DNA of 64,000 bases from Akkermansiaceae bacterium (GCA_028822935.1 JAPKCM010000016.1:1-64000); one strand, 5' to 3'. Counted from the stretch's first letter, positions 24,309 through 34,650 are shown. The notes: a model not told the origin generated them from the letters alone. Numbers and translations are program-made.

Positions 24309-25307
24309 ATGACTGATCCGCGTGCAAAAACAGAAACCTTGGTAGGAGCATTCGTGCTCCTAGGGATTCTCGTGATGGGCGGGCTCATCCTGCAATTCGG
24401 AAACATTGGTGATTGGGTCAAAGGAAGCTATTCCATGAGCGTCGACTTTGAGGAAGCATCCGGAGTCATCAAGGGAAGCACCGTGCGCTTGCGCGGGGCA
24501 AAGATCGGCGAGGTCGAGACCAAACCCGAGCTACGCAATAATACCACGGTTCGCATCACCCTCGCCATCGATGAAAATGTTCAAATCCCTCAGGGATCCA
24601 TCTTCCAGGTCTCACTAGCGAGCTTTCTGGGCGACAAGGAAATCATCGTCACTCCTCCCCAAGAACTCACCAATCACTACATTGAACCCGGCAGTGAACT
24701 GATCGGAAGCCAGCCAGGAGGACTGGAGTTCATTCAAACGGAAGCCGAAACCATCGCCAAAGATACCAGCCTTCTCATGGCCGATGCACGCACCGCAATC
24801 CTCAAGATAGATCGCTCACTCGATGACATCCGCTCCGTCGCCACCAAGCTCAACGAAACGGTCGGAACCATCAATAGCGACGTCCTCTCCGAAAAGAACC
24901 TCGCCAATCTCAGCTCCGCGATTGCCAACTTCGACCGCGCCACCAAGAACATTGCCGATCTCGGCGCAGACGCTGGCCCGGTTCTCGCCGAAGCGCGAAG
25001 TGCCATCGCTGAAATTAAAGAAGCCACCCGCAGCGCTCGGGATACCATCGCCAAGATCGAGCCTGCTCTCGATAAAGTCCCCCGGACTCTCGACTCCATC
25101 GAAAAAACAGTCGACCAAGCAAGCGAGGCCATCACCTCGGTTCAAGAAGGCGATGGAGCGCTCTCCGCACTCACCAACGACAAGGAAACCAAAGAAGACA
25201 CCCAAGCCTTCATCAAGAATCTCCGCAAATACGGCATCCTCCGATACAAAGATAAGGAGACCAAGGAAGACGACCCCCGCGAACGCTTCCAGGGCCGTCG
25301 GCGGTAA
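24309..25307 (+). CDS. MCE/MlaD family lipid-transport substrate-binding protein
   Basis: 332 residues. A single N-terminal helix (TLVGAFVLLGILVMGGLILQFGNIG) is followed by the MCE domain: VDFEEASGVIKGSTVRLRGAKIGEVET and FQVSLASFLGDKEIIVTPP. After residue 140 the protein becomes a long, regular helix (repeated IAKD, IADLG, ATRSARDTIAKIE patterns), which in MCE proteins can form a pore-lining coil of a hexamer. A charged tail ends in RERFQGRRR. It should be inner-membrane anchored and periplasmic, paired with the ATPase at 23449. It converges with the VWA gene at 25342. Confidence 0.9.
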   Translation: MTDPRAKTETLVGAFVLLGILVMGGLILQFGNIGDWVKGSYSMSVDFEEASGVIKGSTVRLRGAKIGEVETKPELRNNTTVRITLAIDENVQIPQGSIFQVSLASFLGDKEIIVTPPQELTNHYIEPGSELIGSQPGGLEFIQTEAETIAKDTSLLMADARTAILKIDRSLDDIRSVATKLNETVGTINSDVLSEKNLANLSSAIANFDRATKNIADLGADAGPVLAEARSAIAEIKEATRSARDTIAKIEPALDKVPRTLDSIEKTVDQASEAITSVQEGDGALSALTNDKETKEDTQAFIKNLRKYGILRYKDKETKEDDPRERFQGRRR

Positions 25308-25310
25308 ACC

Positions 25311-25345
25311 CAGTTCGTAGTGTAGGGCTTCGAACTGCCCCCTAC
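25311..25345. other. two alternative hairpins between convergent genes
   Basis: CAGTTCG (25311-25317) pairs perfectly with CGAACTG (25331-25337). GTAGGG (25322-25327) pairs with CCCTAC (25340-25345). The two stems overlap and exclude each other. The site lies exactly between the MCE gene stop and the convergent VWA gene stop, where a bidirectional terminator is expected. Neither strand has a T run. Confidence 0.35.
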
Positions 25346-27726
25346 GACAACCCACTCCGGCGTCTAAGCACCCACTCGGTCGTCAGTAGGATTGCAAGAA
25401 GAAGCATCAACAGCCAGCGGTCCCACAGAGTTGTCTCACGCAATTCCTCGCGCGTTTCACCTCCGTTCAAGAAGAGGCTCGCCAGATTTTCATCCCCATC
25501 TTCCAAAATCCGCCCTCCGGAAAGTCGGGCAATATTTTCCAGAAGAGGGAGATTCAAGGTCGTCTCGGCAAGTTCGATCGCACTCAGCGAACCAACCACC
25601 CGGAAGTTGGTCGAAAGCTCCTCATTCAACTCGCTCCCGCTGAGACGAATCTCATAGTTTCCGGGCTCCCGGTAGGGACCCGCCTTCGCTTGGTGAATCC
25701 CATTCGACCCATCGCGATAATTCAGCGGGACCGTGCCCACTTTCTCTCCCTCTCGAAAAATCTCCGCCACTAATTCCTCGTCACGAATCGGAGCAAGGTT
25801 CTTCTCCCGCAAGCGAACCATGATTGAAACAGGATCGTCACCGGTATAAGTCAGCTGATCGGTTCCAAGTCGGGCCGTCTTCGTACCCGAGCGCAAATTG
25901 GGACCCGCGCCCCAGCGCACTAATTGACCCCAAAAACGATGGTGAAAGACATCTCCCACCCCCTCACGCAGGCGCCAGGTCCGGTCAGTAAGTAGCATCG
26001 CCACTTTACCATTTCCAGTCTGCCGTGTGACGAGAAGAGCATTTCCAGCCTCCCTGGCACGACGATTCGAGATCTCCGCAAGCGCGGCATTCAAGCGGTC
26101 CGCTGAGCGAACAACGGGCTTCTTTTTGTTGTTATTCTCGGCATAAAGGAGAACCTCGGCTCCATCCTTGATCCCGGTGATCGGATGACGCCAGCGCAGT
26201 TCGGGAAACTCTGCCCATACTTGTTCATTGCGAACCCGTCCTTCCACCTGAGCGGTGATCGGATGACTCTTCCCCGTGTTGGTCAGCGCAAAATTGAATT
26301 TCTCTTTTCCACCGAAATAAGTGCGCCGGGACGCGGCATAGTTCACTGGTATCAACGACGACGCCGCCTCACTCGAAAACGCATGAGGCATCGAGCGAGG
26401 ACCGGCAATGAGCACCAACAAGGCCGCCCGATCCGTGACACAACGACGGAGAATCTCCCACTGCTCATCGCTCAGAGCATTCACTTCCAGATCGCCCACG
26501 ATAATCACATCAAACTTCCGCCACTCCTCTTCGCTTGCAGGAAGCGCGGTGGCTTTGGAATCACCGAAAGGACGGCTCGCTGACGCCGGAATTTTCGCTT
26601 CTTGCTGTCCCACGATCCGATCAGGTTCGAGCAAGACGGACTGAAGATGGATCGATTGATCGCGCCCGTAGAAAAGGTTCCTCAAGTAGCGAAATTCCCA
26701 ACGAGGAGCACCCTCGATAATGAGCACGTTCGTCCGGGCATCGGTCACCACCGTTTTAAAAGACCAGTCGTTGTTGTTATCAAAGCGCTCGTCCTCGAGA
26801 CCACTCACCACGACGCGATACTCTCCGATTCCTCCTTCATCGGGCACATGACGGAAGCGAACTTCCTCCCGATGATGATCCTGGGGAATGGCAACCTCGC
26901 GTGATTCCAATTCCTCGTCGCCGGAAAAAAGAGTCACCTTGGCTCGCTTTCCGCGGTAGCCGTCAAACTTCAGCTTCGCAGCCATGCGAACCCGATCACC
27001 CAGGTAGACCGAATCCGGTGCCTTCACGCTGACAATCGCAGCATCCTTTGGCGGAATCTCGCTTCCGGAAGCAATGACCGCGATCGGTGCATCAAGAATG
27101 CCATAACGTCGTGCGGCGTCCTCGACACTGCCCGGTCGGTTGTGACGACCATCACTCAGTAAAACTACGCCTGCGAGTTGGTCCGGGGGAACCTGCTCCA
27201 TCACTTCGTCCAGCGCACCAGCAATATCGGTAGCTTGATCCCATCCCTCGATCGCATCCGCATCAGACAAAAGAGCCCGGCGTGCCGCACGCACTTCCCG
27301 GACCGCTATTTTTCCTTCCAGTCCATCCAGAAGCCCTGAGCGTTCCAGCGCTTGTTGCGCGAGTTCGCTTCGAGTGGCGGACTGGCCGTCATCGACCAAA
27401 TTCATCGACGCCGAAGAATCGATCAAGATCACCACTTCACGGCGAATCTCTCGTTCTTCATAGCGGCTATAAACCGGCTCCAACAAAATCCAGGCAAGGA
27501 CAGCCAAGCTTCCAAGACGAAGGCCCAGCAGGAAGCGTCCCCGCTTCGGTTCCACCGCTTCTCGCTCGTAGCGATAGCTCCAGAAAATCAACTCACTGGC
27601 ACAGGCAGCGCCCAACGGAATCACCCAGATCGGCCAGAGCGATGACATCTCAAAATACTTCCCGAGAATTACGACAATCCCCCACACTCCAAAAAAAGTA
27701 AGAACACCACGAACCAGAGCGCTCAT
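25342..27726 (-). CDS. membrane protein with VWA domain (BatA/BatB-like cluster, large form)
   Basis: 794 residues. Three N-terminal membrane segments (LTFFGVWGIVVILGKYF; PIWVIPLGAACASELIFW; GSLAVLAWILLEPVYS) and one C-terminal (WLLMLLLAILLTTEWVLRR). Between them is a VWA domain with an intact MIDAS motif (EVVILIDSSASMNLVDDG) and a later GVVLLSDGRHN loop. The middle has Ig-like and glutamine-amidotransferase-like segments (TNVLIIEGAPRWEFRYLRNLF and DVIIVGDLEV), a layout common in Planctomycetota and Verrucomicrobiota VWA membrane proteins. The start overlaps the stop of the upstream BatA-like gene by four bases. It is the last gene of the second MoxR operon. Confidence 0.86.
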   Translation of the reverse strand: MSALVRGVLTFFGVWGIVVILGKYFEMSSLWPIWVIPLGAACASELIFWSYRYEREAVEPKRGRFLLGLRLGSLAVLAWILLEPVYSRYEEREIRREVVILIDSSASMNLVDDGQSATRSELAQQALERSGLLDGLEGKIAVREVRAARRALLSDADAIEGWDQATDIAGALDEVMEQVPPDQLAGVVLLSDGRHNRPGSVEDAARRYGILDAPIAVIASGSEIPPKDAAIVSVKAPDSVYLGDRVRMAAKLKFDGYRGKRAKVTLFSGDEELESREVAIPQDHHREEVRFRHVPDEGGIGEYRVVVSGLEDERFDNNNDWSFKTVVTDARTNVLIIEGAPRWEFRYLRNLFYGRDQSIHLQSVLLEPDRIVGQQEAKIPASASRPFGDSKATALPASEEEWRKFDVIIVGDLEVNALSDEQWEILRRCVTDRAALLVLIAGPRSMPHAFSSEAASSLIPVNYAASRRTYFGGKEKFNFALTNTGKSHPITAQVEGRVRNEQVWAEFPELRWRHPITGIKDGAEVLLYAENNNKKKPVVRSADRLNAALAEISNRRAREAGNALLVTRQTGNGKVAMLLTDRTWRLREGVGDVFHHRFWGQLVRWGAGPNLRSGTKTARLGTDQLTYTGDDPVSIMVRLREKNLAPIRDEELVAEIFREGEKVGTVPLNYRDGSNGIHQAKAGPYREPGNYEIRLSGSELNEELSTNFRVVGSLSAIELAETTLNLPLLENIARLSGGRILEDGDENLASLFLNGGETREELRETTLWDRWLLMLLLAILLTTEWVLRRRSGLS

Positions 27727-30578
27727 TTCGAACCTCCTTTCACACGACTCAACGCATCCACAAATTCCGAGGAGGCTTCTCCGTGTTTTTCAAAATCAAC
27801 GCGCACATCTTCTCCGGCCTTACGCGACTTGGATACCCAGCGCGCCAGCAGCCCTTCGATCAAAAAGAGCACCACCGCGGCAAGAGCGAGAATCTTCCAG
27901 ATCTCCCGACCAAAACCCTCGCCTCGAAGCACCGCGAGAATATTGTCGACTGACGAAACTTCGATGAGATCGATCTCCTTCTGAATTAAGGAACGGTCAT
28001 CATCATTGAAGACCTCAAAGCGACTCTCTTCAGGCTCCCGCATCACCACGAGTGGGATCATCTTTTGTCCCTCTAAAGCGGAAGCAAGTGCATCAGGGAC
28101 TTCCACCCGATACTCGCCCGGAAGGGCTGAACCAGTGACTTCAAGGAGGCGACCCCGACGTCCCTGGACCGCCTGCACCGTGCGCTTTTCACCTCGGGGA
28201 TCAGTCGCTTCGCTTTCTGCCAGGACGGATTCATCGCCATCACCCGTCAGTGGAATAAGGACCGAAGCCGGAACGACCTCAGTGACCCCATCAGGGCGCG
28301 TCCACTTGAGCGTGATAAAGGCATCCCCCCAAGTTTCGATAAAATCTGCCTCCACCCGCACCAGTTTACCGACTTCGAGCTTCACCTTCGACGAAGTCTT
28401 TTGCCCCCCCGAAACTTCCAAAACTTCATCATCATCGAGCTTGAGCGTGAACTTATCATCCACCGTTACCGAAAAGGTATAATCTCCGGAAACCGGCGGC
28501 ATGAGCCCCCCGGTCCACTGAATGTGAAACTCGTCCCCAGGCATCCCCAGTCCAATCGACTTATTGGCCCAATTGAAATCAATCACCGGATCAACTCGAT
28601 CCATAAATAGCTTTTCTTGCGAGGATCTCCCGCTGAAATATCGAGCTCGTAATCCCCCTCCACCAGGAAGGACCAAGGTTGGACTCCAGCTTGCAGCAAC
28701 ATTCAGATCGATTCCCTGCCCGCCCGCCAACCAAGTCGTGATTTCATGCACTAAGGGAACAAAGCTCGGTCGCACCGGAAGATTGCCCATGCGCGCATCC
28801 AGTCCGCAGGTTGTCAGCATGACGCGTCCGCGTCCGTAGTCCCTGGACGCCAAAAACGGATCACCGTTGTCAAAGGTGGCAGCCACTTTTCCTCCCTTCA
28901 CGAGTTCACTCGTGTTGCGATAAGATTCCAGAAGCCCTTCGCTGAGATCATCGCCTGAACCTCCCTTAAAAAGACGAAGAGCTGGATGATCAAAGCTGCC
29001 AGGTGCCGCGTGAATTCCATTTTCAGGAATCGCCATCTCTCCAAGTTGCATCGGAAGAACAGAACCATCACCACCACGCCACTGATTGTAAAAACCGGGA
29101 TCACCCTTGGGACCCGAAAGCACCCACAGCCCTCCCCCTTTCAGAACGAAGTCAGAAATCTTGGAAGCGGCTCCGGAGGGAAGGCGCGGCACATCAGCGA
29201 GCACCACTACCGCGGCATCATCGAAATCTAAAGCCGCGACACGAGAGGCATCGACGACCTGAGGATCCATGAACCAATCATCTCCCGCTTCAGAACTGGG
29301 AACGAGCGCGAGCCCAAGATAAGAAGCAGCTCGATCGAAAAAGTCTCCAGTGGGATTTCCTTCCACGAGAATCACCGGGAGTGATTTCTTCACCCAGATC
29401 ACCCGCTCCACTTGATCGTCACCAGGGAGATCATCGAACGCTTCAAGGCGAGCAGTCACTACCCTTGGCCCGACCGAACGGAAGCGGTAGCGAAACTCAA
29501 CCACCTGCTCTTCGCCGGGGAGAAGTTGGCCCACTCCTTTTTCACCAAGAACTTCGTCATCGATCTTCACCTGAAGAAGGCCTGGAGTGACCACTTCGGT
29601 GCCGGTGTTTTCGACCGGGATGCGGAGAATGACCTCGCGATCCATCCCCACAACTTCACGAGAGGTCTCCACCCGGGTGAGCGAAACATTTCGGAGCCGC
29701 TCCGGCGGAGGCAGGTTTCGTAGAAGAAGGCGAGGCTTGGACGTAAGCCCCTCCCAAGCATCGCCCAAGTTCTCCCAGGCGGTAGGGCTCTCCAAACGCC
29801 AGCCAAGTCGTTGGGAATCGGTGAAAACAACGAGGTCTTTAGAAGCCCCATTTCCTTCCGCCAGACTCAAGGTCGCCATCCCCAGAGCCTCATGAGCGCG
29901 GAAGGGTCCGCCCACAGGCTTGAGTGATTCGAGAACTTCCAGAACGTCCGCCCGATGGGTCAAAGGTGTCGCCGTAAGAAGCTCCGGTGCAGGTCCCCCC
30001 AGCACGACCGAGAATGCCGTGCCACGCGGAGCCTCTTTCACAAAATTGCGCGCTTCGGTCAGCGAGCGATCAAAAGCCGTCATCCCCGATGAGTCGAGTG
30101 ACATCGAAGTCGAGCCATCGATCACGAGCGCGATATCCCGACGTTCGCTCGTTTGAAAACGACGCAGATTAAGTTGCCTCTCGAACCACACCGACCCCAC
30201 CGCCGCGAGGAGAAGAAACGCCCCCGCGATTCGCATAAGCCAGCGTTGTTTTAACGACGAAAGCACAAAAGATCCGCCGAAAGACGCCACTCCCAGAAGC
30301 GCCAGGGGCAAAACGAAAAGCCAAGGAACCTGCGAATCCGGCGGCGAAAAGGGCCGGGCCAACGCCAGCGCGATCAGAGCCACCAACAAACAGCGCGTGA
30401 TCATGAGAAGAAAATCCTCCCACTCCATGCGCTTCCGTCGGGTCGCTACCGTATCGAAGAGAAAACGCATCGCACCCCAGTCGTAAGGCTTGGCTGCTTG
30501 GCTCCGGATAAGATGGATAATCACCGGAATCAACACCCCGGCGAGACCGATCAAAATCCATGGATTTAAAAAAAGCAT
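27723..30578 (-). CDS. BatA-type membrane protein with VWA and PA14 domains
   Basis: 951 residues. The N-terminus is the BatA membrane domain (LFLNPWILIGLAGVLIPVIIHLIRSQ; EWEDFLLMITRCLLVALIALALARPF). A VWA domain follows with MIDAS DGSTSMSLDSS. Then come a CARDB-like Ig segment (VENTGTEVVTPGLLQVKIDDE) and a glutamine-amidotransferase-like region. Around residues 645-785 lies a PA14 domain (LRARYFSGRSSQEKLF; VSGDYTFSVTVDDKFTLKLDDDEVLEV; ADFIETWGDAFITLKWTRPDG). A final helix (ILALAAVVLFLIEGLLARWV) anchors the C-terminus. PA14 usually binds glycans, so this protein may link the MoxR machinery to surface carbohydrate (inference). It shares an operon with MoxR and DUF58 upstream and the VWA gene downstream. 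Confidence 0.88.
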   Translation of the reverse strand: MLFLNPWILIGLAGVLIPVIIHLIRSQAAKPYDWGAMRFLFDTVATRRKRMEWEDFLLMITRCLLVALIALALARPFSPPDSQVPWLFVLPLALLGVASFGGSFVLSSLKQRWLMRIAGAFLLLAAVGSVWFERQLNLRRFQTSERRDIALVIDGSTSMSLDSSGMTAFDRSLTEARNFVKEAPRGTAFSVVLGGPAPELLTATPLTHRADVLEVLESLKPVGGPFRAHEALGMATLSLAEGNGASKDLVVFTDSQRLGWRLESPTAWENLGDAWEGLTSKPRLLLRNLPPPERLRNVSLTRVETSREVVGMDREVILRIPVENTGTEVVTPGLLQVKIDDEVLGEKGVGQLLPGEEQVVEFRYRFRSVGPRVVTARLEAFDDLPGDDQVERVIWVKKSLPVILVEGNPTGDFFDRAASYLGLALVPSSEAGDDWFMDPQVVDASRVAALDFDDAAVVVLADVPRLPSGAASKISDFVLKGGGLWVLSGPKGDPGFYNQWRGGDGSVLPMQLGEMAIPENGIHAAPGSFDHPALRLFKGGSGDDLSEGLLESYRNTSELVKGGKVAATFDNGDPFLASRDYGRGRVMLTTCGLDARMGNLPVRPSFVPLVHEITTWLAGGQGIDLNVAASWSPTLVLPGGGGLRARYFSGRSSQEKLFMDRVDPVIDFNWANKSIGLGMPGDEFHIQWTGGLMPPVSGDYTFSVTVDDKFTLKLDDDEVLEVSGGQKTSSKVKLEVGKLVRVEADFIETWGDAFITLKWTRPDGVTEVVPASVLIPLTGDGDESVLAESEATDPRGEKRTVQAVQGRRGRLLEVTGSALPGEYRVEVPDALASALEGQKMIPLVVMREPEESRFEVFNDDDRSLIQKEIDLIEVSSVDNILAVLRGEGFGREIWKILALAAVVLFLIEGLLARWVSKSRKAGEDVRVDFEKHGEASSEFVDALSRVKGGSK

Positions 30579-30661
30579 GGCTAGATTATCAGAAAGGCTG
30601 ACGACGAAACTAGCGTGGGAAATGGCAAAGAAATATTCATCATTTTAAGAAATTCGGAGCA

Positions 30662-31594
30662 CTAAAGTTTTCGCGAACCGAGATAGCGGGTGAGGGTTTC
30701 CTGAAGCGCGACTTTCGTGGTCACGGGCACGTAGTCGGCGCGAATGTTCCCACAGACGGCTTCAATCGAGGCGATGAATTCTCGTAGTTTATCGAGATAA
30801 GCGGCCCGCACAGCCTGCGGATCGATGCGTAGCATTTCCTTCACTCCTTCGAGATCCTTGAAGCGTTGAAATTTTTGGAACGGGAAGCTCAACTCTTCTT
30901 CCGCGAGTAGATGAAAAACGACGAGATCGTGCTGACGAAAGTTAAAGTGATGAAGTGACTCCACAATTTTTTGCGGCTCGTCGAAAAGGTCACTAATAAG
31001 AATCACCAAGCCGCGCGTCGGAATCCTCTCGGCCACTTCGTGAAGCACCTCCCCCACTCCGGTCTCCTCACCCGGCTCACTTTGATAAAGAATTTCACAA
31101 ATGCGCCGCACCTGACTCGGACGACTCTCGGCACGCATCAAATGGCGAATCTCGTGATCAAAGGTGACCAAGCCTGCCGCATCGCCCTGTTTCACAAATA
31201 GATAAGCGAGCGCCGCAGCAAGCTCACTTCCGTATTCAAATTTCGATTTATCCGAGTGCTCCCCTTTGAAGCTCATCGAACCCGAGACATCCAGCACGAT
31301 AGTCGCACGGAGATTGGTCTCCTGAATGAACTGCTTCACGACATTGCGGTCGCTTTTCGCCATCACCCGCCAATCAAGATTCTTGGTGTCGTCGCCCGGT
31401 GTGTATTCACGGTGCTCGGCAAACTCAACCGAGACGCCCTTGTCCGGGCTCGTGTGCCGACCTGAAAGCGTGCCCTGCATCCGCCGACGCGCGAGCCATT
31501 CAAGCCGCTTCATTACCGCCATCACTTCGGGAGTGAGCAAGCTCATGCACTCCGGCATTTTCAGCCGTTCGTCAACTTGGCTCCCTTCGCTCAT
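30662..31594 (-). CDS. DUF58 domain protein (cytoplasmic form, cluster 2)
   Basis: 310 residues with no membrane helix, unlike the DUF58 protein of cluster 1. The domain signature is GVSVEFAEHREYTPGDDTKNLDWRVMAKSDRNVVKQF. A VWA-like fold with a good MIDAS motif (ATIVLDVSGSMSFKG) follows, then GLVILISDLFDEPQ. It is 18 bases downstream of the MoxR gene and 84 bases upstream of the BatA-like gene, the standard MoxR-DUF58-BatA order. The first 11 residues are weak, and MPECMSLLTPEVM could be the true start. Confidence 0.92.
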   Translation of the reverse strand: MSEGSQVDERLKMPECMSLLTPEVMAVMKRLEWLARRRMQGTLSGRHTSPDKGVSVEFAEHREYTPGDDTKNLDWRVMAKSDRNVVKQFIQETNLRATIVLDVSGSMSFKGEHSDKSKFEYGSELAAALAYLFVKQGDAAGLVTFDHEIRHLMRAESRPSQVRRICEILYQSEPGEETGVGEVLHEVAERIPTRGLVILISDLFDEPQKIVESLHHFNFRQHDLVVFHLLAEEELSFPFQKFQRFKDLEGVKEMLRIDPQAVRAAYLDKLREFIASIEAVCGNIRADYVPVTTKVALQETLTRYLGSRKL

Positions 31595-31611
31595 GATCGT
31601 GATCGAAGAGA

Positions 31612-32619
<1,008 letters not shown>

Positions 32620-32666
32620 TCGGGTTTTCTACGTAGACTCTATCCTTCCTCTTCCTAAAACTTTCC

Positions 32667-33653
32667 TTACTTCAAGAGGCGCGCGGCCTCTTTCGCAAAG
32701 TAAGTTAAAATAATGTCCGCTCCAGCCCGTTTAATCCCGATGAGACTCTCCATCATCACCTTTTCCTCATCAATCCAGCCATCCTTCGAGGCGCTCTTGA
32801 TCATGAGGTATTCGCCACTCACCTGATAAGCGGCCACCGGCAGATCGGTATGCTCCCGGAGTTCGTAAATGATATCTAAATAAGGCCCAGCAGGCTTCAC
32901 CATGACAATATCCGCCCCCTCTTCCTCATCGAGAAGAAGCTCCCTTACCGCCTCACGACGATTCGCCGGGTCCATTTGGTAAGTCTTTTTATCTCCCGCT
33001 TTAGGCGCCGACCCAAGAGCCCCCCGAAACGGGCCATAGAAAGCCGAAGCATATTTTGCGGTGTAGCTGCAGATCGAAACGTTTTCATGCCCATGCTCAT
33101 CGAGCGCTTCCCGAAGTTCGCCCACGCGTCCATCCATCATGTCACTCGGAGAAACGATATCCGCTCCCGCTTCCGCATGGCTCACCGCCTGATGACACAA
33201 GACGCGCACCGTCTCATCATTCACAATCTCCCCATCAACCACCAACCCATCATGCCCATCCGCATTGTAAGGATCGAGCGCCACGTCAGTCATCACCACC
33301 AGCTCAGGATGCGCCGCCTTCAGCGCCTTGATCGCACGATGGATCAGCCCATCCGGATTGAAGCACTCTTCCGCACCCCCAGTTTTCAAAGAATCCTCAA
33401 TCTTCGGGAAAATTACCACCCCGGGAACTCCCAAGGCAAGCGCCTCCCCCGCTTCTTTCACCAAGCCCTCAAGCGACCAGCGCTTGCATCCCGGCATCGA
33501 CTCAATCACCTCATCCTCTGCCCCATCATGAAGAAAAAGCGGCAGAATAAAATCTCCAGGCGACAGCAAAGTTTCACGCACCAAAGCACGCACCCCAGCT
33601 GATTTACGATTACGACGAGGTCTGATCGGAAGGTCCACGGCCCAGAGTCTCAC
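32667..33653 (-). CDS. hemB: porphobilinogen synthase (delta-aminolevulinic acid dehydratase)
   Basis: 328 residues, normal length. The two Schiff-base lysines are visible in SICSYTAKYASAFYGPFRG and ADIVMVKPAGPYLDII. The metal loop reads MTDVALDPYNADGHDGLV: the zinc-ligand cysteines of the animal and E. coli type are replaced by Asp and Ala, so this is the cysteine-free, Mg-dependent type. It condenses two ALA to porphobilinogen in tetrapyrrole synthesis in the cytoplasm. It lies 47 bases downstream of the MoxR gene, on the same strand, with no other heme genes nearby. Confidence 0.96.
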   Translation of the reverse strand: MRLWAVDLPIRPRRNRKSAGVRALVRETLLSPGDFILPLFLHDGAEDEVIESMPGCKRWSLEGLVKEAGEALALGVPGVVIFPKIEDSLKTGGAEECFNPDGLIHRAIKALKAAHPELVVMTDVALDPYNADGHDGLVVDGEIVNDETVRVLCHQAVSHAEAGADIVSPSDMMDGRVGELREALDEHGHENVSICSYTAKYASAFYGPFRGALGSAPKAGDKKTYQMDPANRREAVRELLLDEEEGADIVMVKPAGPYLDIIYELREHTDLPVAAYQVSGEYLMIKSASKDGWIDEEKVMMESLIGIKRAGADIILTYFAKEAARLLK

Positions 33654-34017
33654 CTTTCGTGCTCAAATCTCAAATCTCAAATTTCAATCCCCCTCATCCA
33701 AGTCAAATGCCCCCGCGGCCCCGCGTGAAACTTCCCCCAACCAAATTCCCACAAAACCTCTGCGTCTCAGCGCCTCTGCGTAAGCTTCCCCTCAACCAAG
33801 ATTAGCGCCATTCGCTAGATTCGCGTTCCAAAAACCCCCAACCAAGTTTTGAATATTTCGTCCCTTTAGCCGTTGGCTATCTCCGCTTCGCTACGGTTGT
33901 GGCTCAGCCCCTCCTCAACCAATCTGCGTCCTTCTGCGTAATCGGCGGATCAACCTCCACAACCAAGCCTCTCAAATCTCACTGTTCAAATCTCAGAGTT
34001 CCTCTACCCTCGTCCCC
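33654..34017. repeat. phrase-repeat spacer, copy A
   Basis: A 364-base stretch without a supportable gene, made of short recurring phrases: a tandem CAAATCT (33663 onward), CCCCCAACCAAATTCCC (about 33734), CTCTGCGTCTCAGCGCCTCTGCGT (about 33758), CATTCGCTAGATTCGCGTTCC (33809-33829), TTTCGTCCCTTTAG (about 33856), and again CTCAAATCTCACTGTTCAAATCTC near 33971. Several of these recur in the same order in the spacer at 42835-43129. It lies between hemB (minus) and the GTG start of the gene at 34018. Confidence 0.6.
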
Positions 34018-34614
34018 GTGGCCCACACTCCCTTCCACGAACACCTCCAAGGCGACCTCGCCAAGCTGGAAAGGAACCTCCGTGACCTCCTCAATCCTCA
34101 TCTGGAGGCTAAAGACCACCTAAACCTCCTCAACCTCGCCTGCGGCCGAGCCGATGAAACGGGAGTCCTCGCCAAGGTCCTCGCCGAAAAATCAAAGTCA
34201 GCCCATATCCAGGGCCTCGATATCCGCGCCCCCGAAATCGGCCAAGCCAACTCCCGCTGGAAAAAAGAACTCGAAGAAAAAACGAGCTCCGACTTCATCG
34301 TCCACCGCGGCGACCGCCTCCTCGACCTGCAAGAAGTCGGCACCCCCGACATCGCCTTCTTACGCCACCAAAACTACTGGAACGACAAACCCGTCTGGAC
34401 CGAAATCTTCGACCAAGCCCTCGAGCGCCTCAACCAAGACGGCCTTCTCGTCATCACCTCCTACTTCGATAAGGAGCACGAGCTAGCCACCCGGGCCCTC
34501 GAGCATCTCGGAGCGATCCAAGTCGGCTCCATCGTCAATCCAAATTCAAGAACCCTCATCGACGCCCCCGGAAAATCCGTCGACAAGCATCTCGCCGTCT
34601 TCAAAAAGGCGTAA
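34018..34614 (+). CDS. SAM-dependent methyltransferase-like protein
   Basis: 198 residues starting at GTG 34018, just after the repeat spacer. A class I methyltransferase core is suggested by HLNLLNLACGRADETGVLAKVL (motif I, with ACG in place of the usual G-x-G), then HIQGLDIRAPEIGQA (acidic end of strand 2), PDIAFLRHQNYW (motif IV position) and LNQDGLLVITSYFDKEHELA (motif V/VI). The substrate is unknown. It stands alone. A GC-rich hairpin follows 10 bases after the stop, which may end the transcript. The N-terminal 30 residues are charged helix. Confidence 0.7.
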   Translation: MAHTPFHEHLQGDLAKLERNLRDLLNPHLEAKDHLNLLNLACGRADETGVLAKVLAEKSKSAHIQGLDIRAPEIGQANSRWKKELEEKTSSDFIVHRGDRLLDLQEVGTPDIAFLRHQNYWNDKPVWTEIFDQALERLNQDGLLVITSYFDKEHELATRALEHLGAIQVGSIVNPNSRTLIDAPGKSVDKHLAVFKKA

Positions 34615-34623
34615 GCCAAAGGA

Positions 34624-34644
34624 GCCGGGGCGTCCCGCCCCGGT
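34624..34644 (+). other. GC-rich hairpin after the methyltransferase-like gene
   Basis: CCGGGGCG-tcc-CGCCCCGG is a perfect 8-bp stem, with a further G-T pair, 10 bases after the stop codon. There is no T run. It may be a 3'-end stabiliser, a REP-like unit or part of the eroded gene that follows. Confidence 0.4.
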
Positions 34645-34650
34645 CAGTCA

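Noticed and set aside
33654-34017. CRISPR-like array
   Set aside because: Repeats are degenerate phrases of unequal length and spacing, with no regular repeat-spacer unit and no cas genes nearby.
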